Part shown: positions 39,330 to 47,707 of the stretch, one piece after another | Position numbering within the stretch: position 1 is the stretch's first letter | Layout of the letters: every line of letters begins with the position of its first letter | NCBI GenBank assembly: GCA_034004685.1 | Contig: JAVEWG010000017.1 | Location: 6,519 to 70,518 of the forward strand | Direction: 5' to 3' | DNA: 64,000 bases | From: JAEUNX01 sp034004685 | Lineage (GTDB): Bacteria > Pseudomonadota > Gammaproteobacteria > Burkholderiales > Rhodocyclaceae | Position numbers and translations under genes: made by a program | Notes under the pieces: model-generated | Database searches by the model: none | What the model was told of the DNA's origin: nothing | What the model saw: only the letters and a program-made list of their open reading frames with translations

Positions 39330-39861
39330 CGCCGCCCCTGCGGCGCTGAGACATCCGCCCACCGATTTCCATCAGGTCTTCCTCGGAGAACACTCGCTTC
39401 ACCAAGGGAAGGAGCATGCCTTCCTCACACTGGATGTGGTTGCGATACTGCTGGATGAAGTAGGCCGCGGCCTCCCCGGGTAAATCCGCCGCCTGCCCAA
39501 GCTGGATTTTCGCAAGCCTGCTCTCCAGTTCAGCCCAGCTCGCGTCCAGTTCCCGGTGATCGGCCAACAAGCTACGGACCAGACCCTCCGCGCCGCGCCG
39601 CTCATCCGCCCCCACCCGCTCCAGCAAGCGCGGAAAAATGTCTTCTTCCTCGTCCTGCTTGTGCTTGATCCCCGCAACTCGAAAATAGCGAAGGATCGCC
39701 GTTGCGGCCTGCCGGGCGGCTTCATCCGCGCCATGTTCCGGCAACCAGGCTGCCAGGCGCCGCAAGGTATCCAGCTGCGCGTCGAGACGGCCGTGGCAGG
39801 CGGAGATCATCTCCACCGGTTCGTCGAAACTGGGTGCCGGGGTAATCAACACGTCACTCAT
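39295..39861 (-). CDS. Hemerythrin-domain protein
   Basis: 188 residues. Diiron-binding helices are visible: CHGRLDAQLDTLRRL, GIKHKQDEEEDIFPRLLE, LLADHRELDASWAEL, YRNHIQCEEGMLLPLV. It likely binds O2 or NO or serves in iron/NO repair. ATG 39861 overlaps the SirB2 gene stop (ATGA). Third gene of an nnrS-sirB2-hemerythrin operon, which suggests an NO-response role. Confidence 0.88.
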   Translation of the reverse strand: MSDVLITPAPSFDEPVEMISACHGRLDAQLDTLRRLAAWLPEHGADEAARQAATAILRYFRVAGIKHKQDEEEDIFPRLLERVGADERRGAEGLVRSLLADHRELDASWAELESRLAKIQLGQAADLPGEAAAYFIQQYRNHIQCEEGMLLPLVKRVFSEEDLMEIGGRMSQRRRGGVTDWSGAGAGP

Positions 39862-40256
39862 GCTCGCCCTCCTTGCCAAGCCAGGAATCCGGCCGGATCC
39901 TTGGTGATCGCCACCGTCAGGATGTACCCAAAAACCACCAGCGCCGCGCCCCAGGCCATCACCCGCACACCCTTGGAGCGCCCCGGACGCAACGCCACCA
40001 TGCCAAGCCCGATGTAGATTAGGAGCGCCACCACCTTGGCGGTCAACCAGGCATGCACTAAGGGATATTGGGCCGCCATGATCGCCAACGCGATGGCACT
40101 GGCCAGCAAACCGGTATCCACCAGATGGGGCAGGATCCGTGTCCCACGACGACCAAGCCAAGGCGAATCGATCAACATCCAGATCCCCCGCAGGACAAAG
40201 CCCGCCAGGGAAAGAACCACGAAGGTCAGGTGCAAGTGCTTGACGGCGAGGTACAT
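39858..40256 (-). CDS. SirB2-family membrane protein
   Basis: 132 residues with four membrane helices. It starts MYLAVKHLHLTFVVLSLAGFVLRG and has the family pattern LPHLVDTGLLASAIALAIM with conserved His residues (KHLH, PHLVD). Members are often next to NO or oxidase genes; the biochemical role is unknown. Coupled by ATGA overlap to the downstream hemerythrin gene and 6 bp after nnrS. Confidence 0.88.
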   Translation of the reverse strand: MYLAVKHLHLTFVVLSLAGFVLRGIWMLIDSPWLGRRGTRILPHLVDTGLLASAIALAIMAAQYPLVHAWLTAKVVALLIYIGLGMVALRPGRSKGVRVMAWGAALVVFGYILTVAITKDPAGFLAWQGGRA

Positions 40257-40262
40257 GGTCTT

Positions 40263-41504
40263 CTAGCCCGGCCGGCCATCCGCCCGGGGTTTAAGGTAAA
40301 CAGGCACGTAGCGTAACGCCCAAACTGCCACCACCACCAGCATGCCCAAGGCCGCTGCAGCCAGGACGACCCCCTGCCCCTTCGGTACGAGGTCCGCCAG
40401 CACCCGCAGCAGCGCCACTCCGTTGAGGGCCAGCATCAACCCCCAGGTACGGGAATCCGCCGCCAGAGGGCGCCCCGAGTGACCCAGGGTCACCCGAGAA
40501 ACCATGGCCATCACCAAGGAGGCGAAAAATCCCACCGTGAGGGCATGGAGCGGCGCGAGCCCCCCTGCGACATACCCCAGCAATGCGGCGCAGCCCTGCA
40601 GCACCCCCAGCCAGAGGGCCGCCGGCAGCCAGACGAATGCTAGATGGAGCATCGCCAGCAAGCGATTGACGCGGCTGCGCCAAGGCTGCCAACTCCACGC
40701 CAACCAAGTGGTGACCAAGGCCATGGGCAGATCCGCCAACCATGCCCACCTCACCAGCCCCCCCAGCTCCAGCAGGCCATGAGTAAAGCTGGCTGCCACC
40801 ACCAGGACCAAGGCCCACAAGGGTCGCACCACCGGATAGTTGGGTACCACCGATCCGGTAAAGAAAGGCACCATCCGGTGGGCTACCGTGAAGAAAACCG
40901 GCAGCAGCATCCACCATACGCCTATCTTCAAGGCCCCATACCCGAGACGCCCATTCCCCAGCACTTCGAAACCCAGCCAGGCCACCACGCCAAGCAAACC
41001 GAGGGCCAAGCCCAACCAAGTCAGCATCGGATGCAGACGCTCAGGCGTCAGCCCACCCTCCCTGGGGGCAAAGGCGACCGGCAGCAGGATGCGGCAAACC
41101 CACCCCCAGCCCAGTATCACCAAGACCAGTCCGCCCCAGCGCAGGGCCGACGCCTGCACCAACCAGCCAACGTAAAAGGCCAGCCATCCCAGCACAAGCG
41201 CCCACCACGGCCCCCGCGCCCGCTGCCCGGGCGTATCGGCGAGAGACTGCCAACGGGGCATGGCGGTCAGTAGAAAACCAAACATAAAGGCGGGGAACAC
41301 GCCAAAGACCGTGATGAATCCATGACCCCAAGCCGCCGGCCACGGCCACGCCAAACCCGGCCCCCAGCCTACCCGGCCGGCCAACTCCCAGGCCCACAGG
41401 GAAAACACCACCAGCATCTGCACTGCCCCCAGGAGGAACATCCCCCGATGGGGTGCCGCGAACAGAACCGCCCCCCGGGCCACACCCTCTTGCCGCTTGA
41501 TCAT
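40263..41504 (-). CDS. nnrS: NnrS family heme-copper membrane protein
   Basis: 413 residues with about 12 membrane helices, starting MIKRQEGVARGAVLFAAPHRGMFLLGA. NnrS signatures are PFFTGSVVPNYP, WGHGFITVFGVFPAFMFGFLLTAMPRW, and HALTVGFFASLVMAMVSRVTLGHSGRPL. NnrS relieves nitrosative stress and accompanies denitrification genes. ATG 41504 is chosen because AGGAAAGG is 9 bases upstream; GTG 41513 would abut that site. Divergent from the DNR-like gene. Confidence 0.93.
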   Translation of the reverse strand: MIKRQEGVARGAVLFAAPHRGMFLLGAVQMLVVFSLWAWELAGRVGWGPGLAWPWPAAWGHGFITVFGVFPAFMFGFLLTAMPRWQSLADTPGQRARGPWWALVLGWLAFYVGWLVQASALRWGGLVLVILGWGWVCRILLPVAFAPREGGLTPERLHPMLTWLGLALGLLGVVAWLGFEVLGNGRLGYGALKIGVWWMLLPVFFTVAHRMVPFFTGSVVPNYPVVRPLWALVLVVAASFTHGLLELGGLVRWAWLADLPMALVTTWLAWSWQPWRSRVNRLLAMLHLAFVWLPAALWLGVLQGCAALLGYVAGGLAPLHALTVGFFASLVMAMVSRVTLGHSGRPLAADSRTWGLMLALNGVALLRVLADLVPKGQGVVLAAAALGMLVVVAVWALRYVPVYLKPRADGRPG

Positions 41505-41597
41505 CTGCTTCACCTTTCCTGCCGGGGCCGCGCCCCCTGGTACTCATGCAAGCTCGGGTTACAATCATCCCCGCTTAGGAGAACGCGTGGAACGCTC

Positions 41598-42293
41598 ATG
41601 ACCCAAGAAAAAATCGATATCCCCGGGCTGCTTGCCCGTCTGCCCCTGTTCAGCGAACTGACGCCGGAACACCTGTCCCTGATCGCCAGTGCCACCCGGG
41701 AAAAGCGTTTGCATAAAGGCGAACTCCTTTTCCAGCGGGGAGACCACCCCAAGGGTTTCTACCTGACCGTTTGGGGCCAGGTGAAGCTGGCCTTCTCCTC
41801 GCCCCAGGGCAACGAGAAAGTGGTGGAAATCCTCGGCCCCCTGCAAAGCTTTGGCGAAGCGGTCATGTTCATGGATCGCCCCTACCCGGTCTTCGCCGAA
41901 GCCCTGTCAGACACGCTGCTGCTCCATGTGGCCAGCAGCGCGGTCTTTGACCAGCTGGAGCAGGACTCCGGTTTTGCCCGCAAGCTCCTGGCGGGTCTAT
42001 CCATCCGCCTTCACAGCATGGTGCGGGATGTGGAGTCTTACTCCCTGCGCTCCAGCGCCCAGCGTGTGGTGGGCTACCTCCTCCAGGAAGCTGCAGCGGA
42101 ACCCTGCTCCTCCGCTTCCCAGCGCAGCGTGGATCTGCCCACCAGCAAACAGGTGATCGCTTCCCGCCTCAACCTGACCCCGGAAACCCTGTCCAGGATC
42201 TTCCACGAACTCTCCGAGGCGGGGCTCATCACCGTGCAGGGGAAGCATATCGTGCTGCACGACATTCAAAAGCTCGCCAACTACGGCGCCTGA
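41598..42293 (+). CDS. dnr: DNR-type Crp/Fnr regulator (NO response)
   Basis: 231 residues, no N-terminal cysteine cluster. The sensor domain (LLFQRGDHPKGFYLTVWGQVKL, GEAVMFMDRPYPVFAEAL, LAGLSIRLHSMVRDVESYSLRSSAQRVVGYLL) is close to Pseudomonas DNR, a heme-dependent NO sensor. The HTH is PTSKQVIASRLNLTPETLSRIFHEL. It should act on FNR-like boxes; one precedes the neighbouring hemerythrin operon (44287-44300). Divergent from nnrS; its 3' end overlaps the convergent membrane gene. Confidence 0.85.
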   Translation: MTQEKIDIPGLLARLPLFSELTPEHLSLIASATREKRLHKGELLFQRGDHPKGFYLTVWGQVKLAFSSPQGNEKVVEILGPLQSFGEAVMFMDRPYPVFAEALSDTLLLHVASSAVFDQLEQDSGFARKLLAGLSIRLHSMVRDVESYSLRSSAQRVVGYLLQEAAAEPCSSASQRSVDLPTSKQVIASRLNLTPETLSRIFHELSEAGLITVQGKHIVLHDIQKLANYGA

Positions 42294-43543
42294 GCCCCTC
42301 GCTCCTGGCTGGCGCGGCAGGCCTGCCTGTACCATCTGACCGCCCGCGCCAGATGGAGCAACAGCATCAGGCTCCACGCCACCACCAGCCCGCCTGCGGG
42401 AATCCTGAATGCCTCCACCCAGGGCGCCAGCAGGAGCAGCGCCAGCATTAAACAGTGCAGGCGATAGTGCCGAAGTTGCCCGGCCTCGGGAATGATCTGC
42501 ATCATGTTTGGCCCGCGCCCGAGTCGCTGCTGAAGATTGAGCCAGATCATGAAGGGAACAATCTTGTAGAGCATGCCCACGGTGGCCGAAAGTAGCACGC
42601 CGGCAAAGATCACCAACCCGGCCGTCACAGCCCATCGTGGCTCATCGACAAGCAAGGCCGCAATCGTCAACACGGCTCCACCCAGCATGGCCACCATGGC
42701 CAGGCGCCACATCCGGAACGTCATATCCAATCGGGCCCTGCGGCGGCGGCGTTGCAGATTCAGGGTCAGGGCAGCAAAAACGCCGGCAAGAATTGCGAGG
42801 GCCACCCCCAGCAGCGGCTCCCGCCAAGGACTCACCCCCCCGCCAAGGCTGACGACCGCCAACCCCCACCCCAGGGATGCAGCGAAACGCGGCGGATAGG
42901 GGGGGGTCAGTTGAAACATGGGCACGACCAGATAAGCCACACCCGCCAGCAGCCCCAAGGCCCACACTCCCAGCCCCCACCCCACATGAACCGGGGTCAC
43001 GCTGAACCAGCCCGCCACCAGCCAGCCCTGGCGGGCGGCCAACAAGCTGGCGCCCAGCACCAGGGTTCCCCCCAGACCCAGCACGGCCCAGGGCAAGACC
43101 TTGACGGTCGGCCCCCCGGCAGGCGTCCGGAGCAGACTGAGCAAGACCACGGGGATGAAAACCACCACCAGGAGCGCCGCCAGCCCCATGGCCAGGATAA
43201 CCGCCCCATTCCATTGCCAGAGGAAGGCTGCCGCCAGGGCAACAGGAAGTACCACCAAGGCGCCATGGGTAAGTGTCGCCACCGGGACTACGCCCCGCAG
43301 GTTGGCCCCAACCGCCACCGGCATGAGTTGGAACAAAGCCCCCGCCATGATGTTCAGCAGGAAACCGACCGCCACCAGATGCACCATGGCCAGAGTCGCC
43401 GCGGTCCACCGGGTGGCCAAGGCCAGATCCGGCTGAAGGATCAACACCACCCCGGCCGCGACCCCAAAAAGAGGTGCGGTCAGGAAAAAACGCAGGGGAA
43501 CGTGGAGGGGGGGCGCCTGTTCGAAAGACAGGGCCTGCATCAT
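42281..43543 (-). CDS. NnrS-like polytopic membrane protein
   Basis: 420 residues, about 12 membrane helices. Conserved-looking His residues lie in MVHLVAVGFLLNIMAGALFQLMPV and VHVGWGLGVWALGL, a pattern recalling NnrS and heme-copper oxidase subunit I folds; YKIVPFMIWLNLQQR is also seen. I could not assign a defined family. It is the last gene of a hemerythrin-DUF2249-membrane protein operon; ATG 43543 overlaps the preceding stop. A role in NO or oxygen metabolism is inferred from context. Confidence 0.7.
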   Translation of the reverse strand: MMQALSFEQAPPLHVPLRFFLTAPLFGVAAGVVLILQPDLALATRWTAATLAMVHLVAVGFLLNIMAGALFQLMPVAVGANLRGVVPVATLTHGALVVLPVALAAAFLWQWNGAVILAMGLAALLVVVFIPVVLLSLLRTPAGGPTVKVLPWAVLGLGGTLVLGASLLAARQGWLVAGWFSVTPVHVGWGLGVWALGLLAGVAYLVVPMFQLTPPYPPRFAASLGWGLAVVSLGGGVSPWREPLLGVALAILAGVFAALTLNLQRRRRRARLDMTFRMWRLAMVAMLGGAVLTIAALLVDEPRWAVTAGLVIFAGVLLSATVGMLYKIVPFMIWLNLQQRLGRGPNMMQIIPEAGQLRHYRLHCLMLALLLLAPWVEAFRIPAGGLVVAWSLMLLLHLARAVRWYRQACRASQERGAQAP

Positions 43544-43779
43544 CCGGACCCGGCGTGGTAGATGTGAATGGCGAAGGTTCCGTCAGCCTGAACCTCGGTC
43601 CGGTGGGCGTAGCCATTGCCCCGCAGGATCCCATACAAGGGGGTCGGTTCGCGGTAGAGGAGCAGCACGATTTCCCCCCCGGGCAGCAGGTCGTCAAGGG
43701 CCGCCAAGGTGAGTTCCATCGGCTCGGGAGGCATCAAGCCACGGGCATCCAGGATTCTGGGAGCGGGTGCGTCAGACAT
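43540..43779 (-). CDS. DUF2249-family protein
   Basis: 79 residues. A TusA-like fold is suggested: ILDARGLMPPEPMELTLAALDDLLPGGEIVLLLYREP then LYGILRGNGY, as in DUF2249 proteins next to hemerythrins and denitrification genes. The Cys of TusA is replaced (LMPPEP), so sulfur transfer is unlikely. Overlaps both neighbours (8 bp with the hemerythrin gene, 4 bp with the membrane gene), showing a tightly coupled operon. Confidence 0.85.
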   Translation of the reverse strand: MSDAPAPRILDARGLMPPEPMELTLAALDDLLPGGEIVLLLYREPTPLYGILRGNGYAHRTEVQADGTFAIHIYHAGSG

Positions 43780-44224
43780 GATTCGCGCCCTCCAGGCGAT
43801 CGGCCAGGGCGGACGCCAGACCGCGCTCGGAACCCACGGCCTGGTCGCACATGGGATAAAGGATGTTTTCTTCTTTCATGTTGTGCTGCTGCATCAACAC
43901 CAGCAGCGTATCCGCCGCCCCAGCCAGCGTAGACGGGTCGCAAGCTTGCGCGGCGGCACTCATGTCGGCACACAGGTCGCGCATCTGCTGATGTTCCTGG
44001 CGCATGACCACGGTAGGGCCGGAAGCCATGCCGGTGGCTGCCTCGAAGGCGGGGAAGAGCAACTCTTCCTCTGCCAGGAAGTGGGCGAGCAGCATGCGCT
44101 CAAAACGCGACATGGCTGTTCGGCAGGCGGACCAATCCCCTGCCATGGCCGCGGCTTCGGCTGCGGCGAAGGCATCATCGCAATCGGTATGGTTGCGGCC
44201 CATCAGGCCGGACAGGGAGGTCAC
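43772..44224 (-). CDS. Hemerythrin-domain protein
   Basis: 150 residues with diiron ligands visible in GRNHTDCDDAF, LAHFLAEEELLFPAFE, MRQEHQQMRDL and MQQHNMKEENILYPMCD, the full H..HxxxE..H..HxxxE pattern. GTG 44224 is the start, with AAGGA 7 bases upstream. First gene of a three-gene operon preceded by an FNR/DNR box. Probably O2/NO binding or repair of iron-sulfur centres (Ric-like), the latter less certain. Confidence 0.88.
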   Translation of the reverse strand: MTSLSGLMGRNHTDCDDAFAAAEAAAMAGDWSACRTAMSRFERMLLAHFLAEEELLFPAFEAATGMASGPTVVMRQEHQQMRDLCADMSAAAQACDPSTLAGAADTLLVLMQQHNMKEENILYPMCDQAVGSERGLASALADRLEGANHV

Positions 44225-44286
44225 GGGTCAATCCTTTAGTCGCTGTAGTTGTAGGGCATTTTGGAAAGCCAAGCCCCCTGACAGCA

Positions 44287-44300
44287 TTGACCCCTATCAA
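44287..44300 (-). promoter_or_regulatory. FNR/DNR box of hemerythrin operon
   Basis: TTGAC-CCCT-ATCAA. On the minus strand a -10-like CAAAAT (44263-44258) puts the start near 44251, so the box centre is about -42, the class II activator position. Confidence 0.7.
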
Positions 44301-44304
44301 GGGA

Positions 44305-45045
44305 TCACTCCCTCAAGCGGCCAACATCCAAATCAGCGAACCACTGGATGAAGCGCCCTACATCAGCCCCTTGATAGATCGCGCCATGCTGGGGGCAGAG
44401 CATGTCAATTTCCAGGGCCGCCACCCGCTCGCACCAAGCCATCTTGGCGGCATTGGACCCCATCCAGCGACGATGGAAACCCTCGGCGAAGCGGATATGG
44501 CTGTCGAAGTCTTCCACAAACAGCCCGTTTCGCTCCGGCGGCAGGAGTGCCGCCCCCACATCGCCAGAAAACAGGATCCTGGCCTTGGGATCATAGAGGT
44601 GATGGTTACCCGAAGAGTGCAGATAATGGGCGGGGATGGCACGCAGATCCAGGGCGCCCAAGGGAATGGGCATGCCCTCGTCGGGAATGCTGACAAAGGT
44701 GTCGGCGGTCCCCCCGAAGTGTGGCAGGAAGGTCGCCCACAGCCAGCTGGTGTAGCACTTCAACGCCGGATTGAAGTCCAGCCACAGGGCCAGGGAGGAA
44801 ATGATGTCTGGATCCTGGTGGGAAGCAAATATGCCCCGGATGGCCGTGGGATCGGCCTCGGCACATAGGGCCGAGAAGACCGCCGGAAAAATCTCGATGC
44901 CCCCCGGATCGCACAACAGGGAGTCCCCGCCGGACTCCACCAGAAATTCATTGGTATCAATGAGGTGCCCTGCCCGCTCGGGGTCCCGAACGATGGCCAG
45001 CCAGCGGTGGTTACCATCCTGGTAAATGGAATGGGAGGTCTTCAT
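44305..45045 (-). CDS. Metallo-beta-lactamase-fold diiron (ODP-like) protein
   Basis: 246 residues resembling the beta-lactamase-fold diiron domain of flavodiiron proteins without the flavodoxin part: DTNEFLVESGGDSLLCDPGG, SHQDPDIISSLALWL, HYLHSSGNHHLYDPKARILFSGDVGAAL, CPQHGAIYQG. Free-standing ODP proteins bind O2 and in Treponema act as oxygen sensors for chemotaxis. ATG 45045 overlaps the upstream stop by one base (TGATG), pairing it with an MCP-like signalling protein. Sensor or NO/O2 reductase function is inferred. Confidence 0.8.
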   Translation of the reverse strand: MKTSHSIYQDGNHRWLAIVRDPERAGHLIDTNEFLVESGGDSLLCDPGGIEIFPAVFSALCAEADPTAIRGIFASHQDPDIISSLALWLDFNPALKCYTSWLWATFLPHFGGTADTFVSIPDEGMPIPLGALDLRAIPAHYLHSSGNHHLYDPKARILFSGDVGAALLPPERNGLFVEDFDSHIRFAEGFHRRWMGSNAAKMAWCERVAALEIDMLCPQHGAIYQGADVGRFIQWFADLDVGRLRE

Positions 45046-45677
45046 CAACGGTCCTTGGCTAGACGCTCTTTGGTGAGCTTTTCGAGGGAGAGCTTGATCA
45101 GCTCAATCACCTCGGCGAAATCAGTGGATACCTGCATCAGGGCGGTGCTGTAGCGGCCACCGTAAGCGGCCTCGATCTTGGCCGAACGGGCCAGCACCCC
45201 TCCGAGCTCCGCCAAACGGTTCGTATCGGCCAGGGCACCGTGGAGGCTCTTATCCAGAGCCCGCAAGCGAGTCAGCTGTTCGTCCATGCTCCACTCACCA
45301 CGCTCCACCACGGGCGTCAGGGCGGGAATCTGCGCGTCGGCGCATTCCTTGACGGTGGCCGCCAGGATGCTGTTGAGGCGCCGCTGCTGCATCAAGCTTG
45401 ATACGGTACTCACCGATCCGGCGGTCATGACCCGTAACGCAGCCATTTCCCGAGTAAGGTCCTCGGCGAAACGGCGCAGTTCGTTGGACAAGACCCCGAA
45501 GCCCAAGGCGGCCGTCCCCGCCCGTTTGGCCAGGAAAATGGCATTGAGCGCCATCAGGTTGATCTTGAAGGCCGTGGCGACAATGGCCTTGATCTCTTCG
45601 TTGACCCGGACGATACGCGCCAACAGAGACTCCTGAGCGCTGGGTGCCCCCACGCCTTCAAATGTACTCACATCCAT
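45045..45677 (-). CDS. Soluble MCP-like chemotaxis signalling protein
   Basis: 210 residues with no membrane helix or HAMP domain. Residues about 30-75 (EEIKAIVATAFKINLMALNAIFLAKRAG, GFGVLSNELRRFAEDL) match the methyl-accepting chemotaxis protein hairpin tip (INLLALNAAIEAARAG, GFAVVADEVRKLAE) in degenerate form. The rest is helical. It is translationally coupled to the ODP-like diiron protein, so the pair may be an oxygen or NO sensor that signals to CheA/CheW or works alone. Confidence 0.75.
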   Translation of the reverse strand: MDVSTFEGVGAPSAQESLLARIVRVNEEIKAIVATAFKINLMALNAIFLAKRAGTAALGFGVLSNELRRFAEDLTREMAALRVMTAGSVSTVSSLMQQRRLNSILAATVKECADAQIPALTPVVERGEWSMDEQLTRLRALDKSLHGALADTNRLAELGGVLARSAKIEAAYGGRYSTALMQVSTDFAEVIELIKLSLEKLTKERLAKDR

Positions 45678-45900
45678 CCTCCAGTCCTGCCGACGAGGTT
45701 GGCCACTTTATGGAAAACCCGGCGGGCATCAGGGCGGGGATACGGAAAGCATGCATGACGCACATCCTAGGGCGCAAAATCGAAAGCGGGCCGACGGCCA
45801 AGATTGATCCGGGAGGGGGCCCGGCGCCGCCCTGCCCCCATCAAGACATGGCTGGATTAACGGCCAGAAATGCGCCGACTTGATCCCGGCGGTCGCCTTG
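45678..45900. other. Intergenic between phaC and MCP-like gene
   Basis: 223 bp downstream of phaC, carrying the promoter of the MCP-like/ODP operon. GGAGG lies at the start of the MCP-like gene. I see no FNR box, terminator with T-run or small gene. Confidence 0.35.
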
Positions 45901-47664
45901 CTACTGCTCCAGGACGTAGGAACCCGGCGCGGACCCCAGGGACGGGAAGGCTGCGGTAACCGCCGGACGAGCCTCCACCAGCTCGCCGCTGCGGGATCGG
46001 AGCCAATCGACCCAATCCGGCCACCAGCTTCCGACATGCTCCTGGGCGCGCCCACGCCAGGCCTCGAAGGAATCGGAACGATGGGCCTCGCCGCTCCAGA
46101 AGTGGCGCTTGGGAGGATCTACCGGCGGATTGACGACACCCAGGATATGGCCGGAGCTGGACAAGACAAAGCGCTTGGGGCCGGTGACGTGGTTGTGGAC
46201 ATAGAAGGTCTGCTGGGCCGGGGCGATGTGGTCGTCCTGGGCGGCAACGGAGTACAGGGGTTGGCTGATCCGGGACAGATCCAGGGGCTGACCGGCCACT
46301 TTCAGTGCATCCGCCACAATGAGCCGGTTGTACAGGTAAAGCTCCCGCAAATACCAGGAATGCATGCGGTAGGGCATCCGGGTGGTATCCATGTTCCAGA
46401 ACAGAACGTCAAAGGGTGGCGGCGACTCCCCATACAGCCACCCATGAACCACGTAATGCCAGATCAAGCTGTTGGAGCGCAGCAGACGGAAGGCCGCAGC
46501 CATCTCCTTACCGTCCAGATAGCCCTTGCGGGCCATGTTGGCGGTGAGGAAGCTGACGCTGCCTTCATCCACGAAAACCTCGATGTCCCCCGGCCGGCGA
46601 AAGTCCACCAGGGTGGTAAACAAGGTCCAGTCCTCTACCGGCACCGCCTCGGGACCGAACTTGCGATTGGCCCAGGCCATGTACATGGTGAGGGCGGTGC
46701 CGCCGATGCAATACCCCGCCCCATGGACCTTGGGGCTGCCGGTAAAGCGCCGGGCCACATCGACGATGGTCGCCACCCCCTCGGTGAGGTAGTCGTCGAA
46801 GCTGACGCCTGCCATCTCGGCACCCGGGTTCTTCCAGCTGGTGATGAAGACGTCGAAGCCCTGATCCAGCAGATAACGGATCAAACTCTTCTTCGGATTG
46901 AGGTCCAGGATGTAGAACTTGTTGATCCAGGGCGTGATGATGACGACCGGGCAGGCATGGACCCGAACCTGGGTGGGTGCATAGTGGATCACCTCCAGCA
47001 GCGGGTTGCGGAACACCACTTCGCCGGCGGTGGTGGCCAAATTCACCCCGACCTTGAAGGCACCGGGATCTGTCATCCGGATGTCGCCCGACTGCATGTC
47101 GTCCATCAGGTTGTGCAGGCCCTTCACCAGGCTTTCTCCCCGACTCTCCACGGCCCGCCGTATCGCTTCCGGATTGGTCCAGAAAAAATTGGTGGGGGCC
47201 ACGGCATTGAGCCATTTGCGCCACCAGAAGGCCGCTCGCCGCCGCTCCTTGCTGGACAAGGCTGGGGTGGCATAAAGCATGTCCTGGGTGTGGCGGGTGA
47301 AGGCCAGGTAGAACTCCTTGACGATGTCCCAGGTGGCAGACTCGGTCCACACCGGGTCACTGAAGCGGGTGTCATCCTCGTGGGGCGTCACCGGATCGGG
47401 ATCCTTCAATCCCATGGCCCGACGCCAAGCGTGCCAATGGAGCATGCACAGATCCGAATACAGCCGACTTGCCCGCTCGGCGAGTTCCTGGGGATGGGCC
47501 AACCAAGCAAGCTGGGCATGGACGATGGGGGCGGCGACACCCAGGGGGTCCACGGCGCCCTCCACGGACTCATGCAGGCCCTTGATGACCCGCTCAGTGG
47601 CCGCCGGACCAGCGGACCATGCGTCACTGATATTGGGAATACGTTTTGGCAAGGCACTCTCCAT
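45901..47664 (-). CDS. phaC: Class I polyhydroxyalkanoate synthase
   Basis: 587 residues. Polymerises hydroxyacyl-CoA into storage polyester. The lipase-like box is GYCIGG with catalytic Cys near 317; catalytic Asp near 478 (AAQDDHIAP) and His near 505 (SSGHILGVVNPP). N-terminal family sequence includes PTNFFWTNPEAIRRAVESRGESLVKGL. ATG 47664 is preferred over an upstream TTG. It has no phaA/B/R neighbours here, so it may be a secondary copy. PHA storage fits fluctuating oxygen supply. Confidence 0.95.
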   Translation of the reverse strand: MESALPKRIPNISDAWSAGPAATERVIKGLHESVEGAVDPLGVAAPIVHAQLAWLAHPQELAERASRLYSDLCMLHWHAWRRAMGLKDPDPVTPHEDDTRFSDPVWTESATWDIVKEFYLAFTRHTQDMLYATPALSSKERRRAAFWWRKWLNAVAPTNFFWTNPEAIRRAVESRGESLVKGLHNLMDDMQSGDIRMTDPGAFKVGVNLATTAGEVVFRNPLLEVIHYAPTQVRVHACPVVIITPWINKFYILDLNPKKSLIRYLLDQGFDVFITSWKNPGAEMAGVSFDDYLTEGVATIVDVARRFTGSPKVHGAGYCIGGTALTMYMAWANRKFGPEAVPVEDWTLFTTLVDFRRPGDIEVFVDEGSVSFLTANMARKGYLDGKEMAAAFRLLRSNSLIWHYVVHGWLYGESPPPFDVLFWNMDTTRMPYRMHSWYLRELYLYNRLIVADALKVAGQPLDLSRISQPLYSVAAQDDHIAPAQQTFYVHNHVTGPKRFVLSSSGHILGVVNPPVDPPKRHFWSGEAHRSDSFEAWRGRAQEHVGSWWPDWVDWLRSRSGELVEARPAVTAAFPSLGSAPGSYVLEQ

Positions 47665-47707
47665 GACACGCAACCCAGCAATTAGAACCGGGCCAAGCTA
47701 CAACTGA

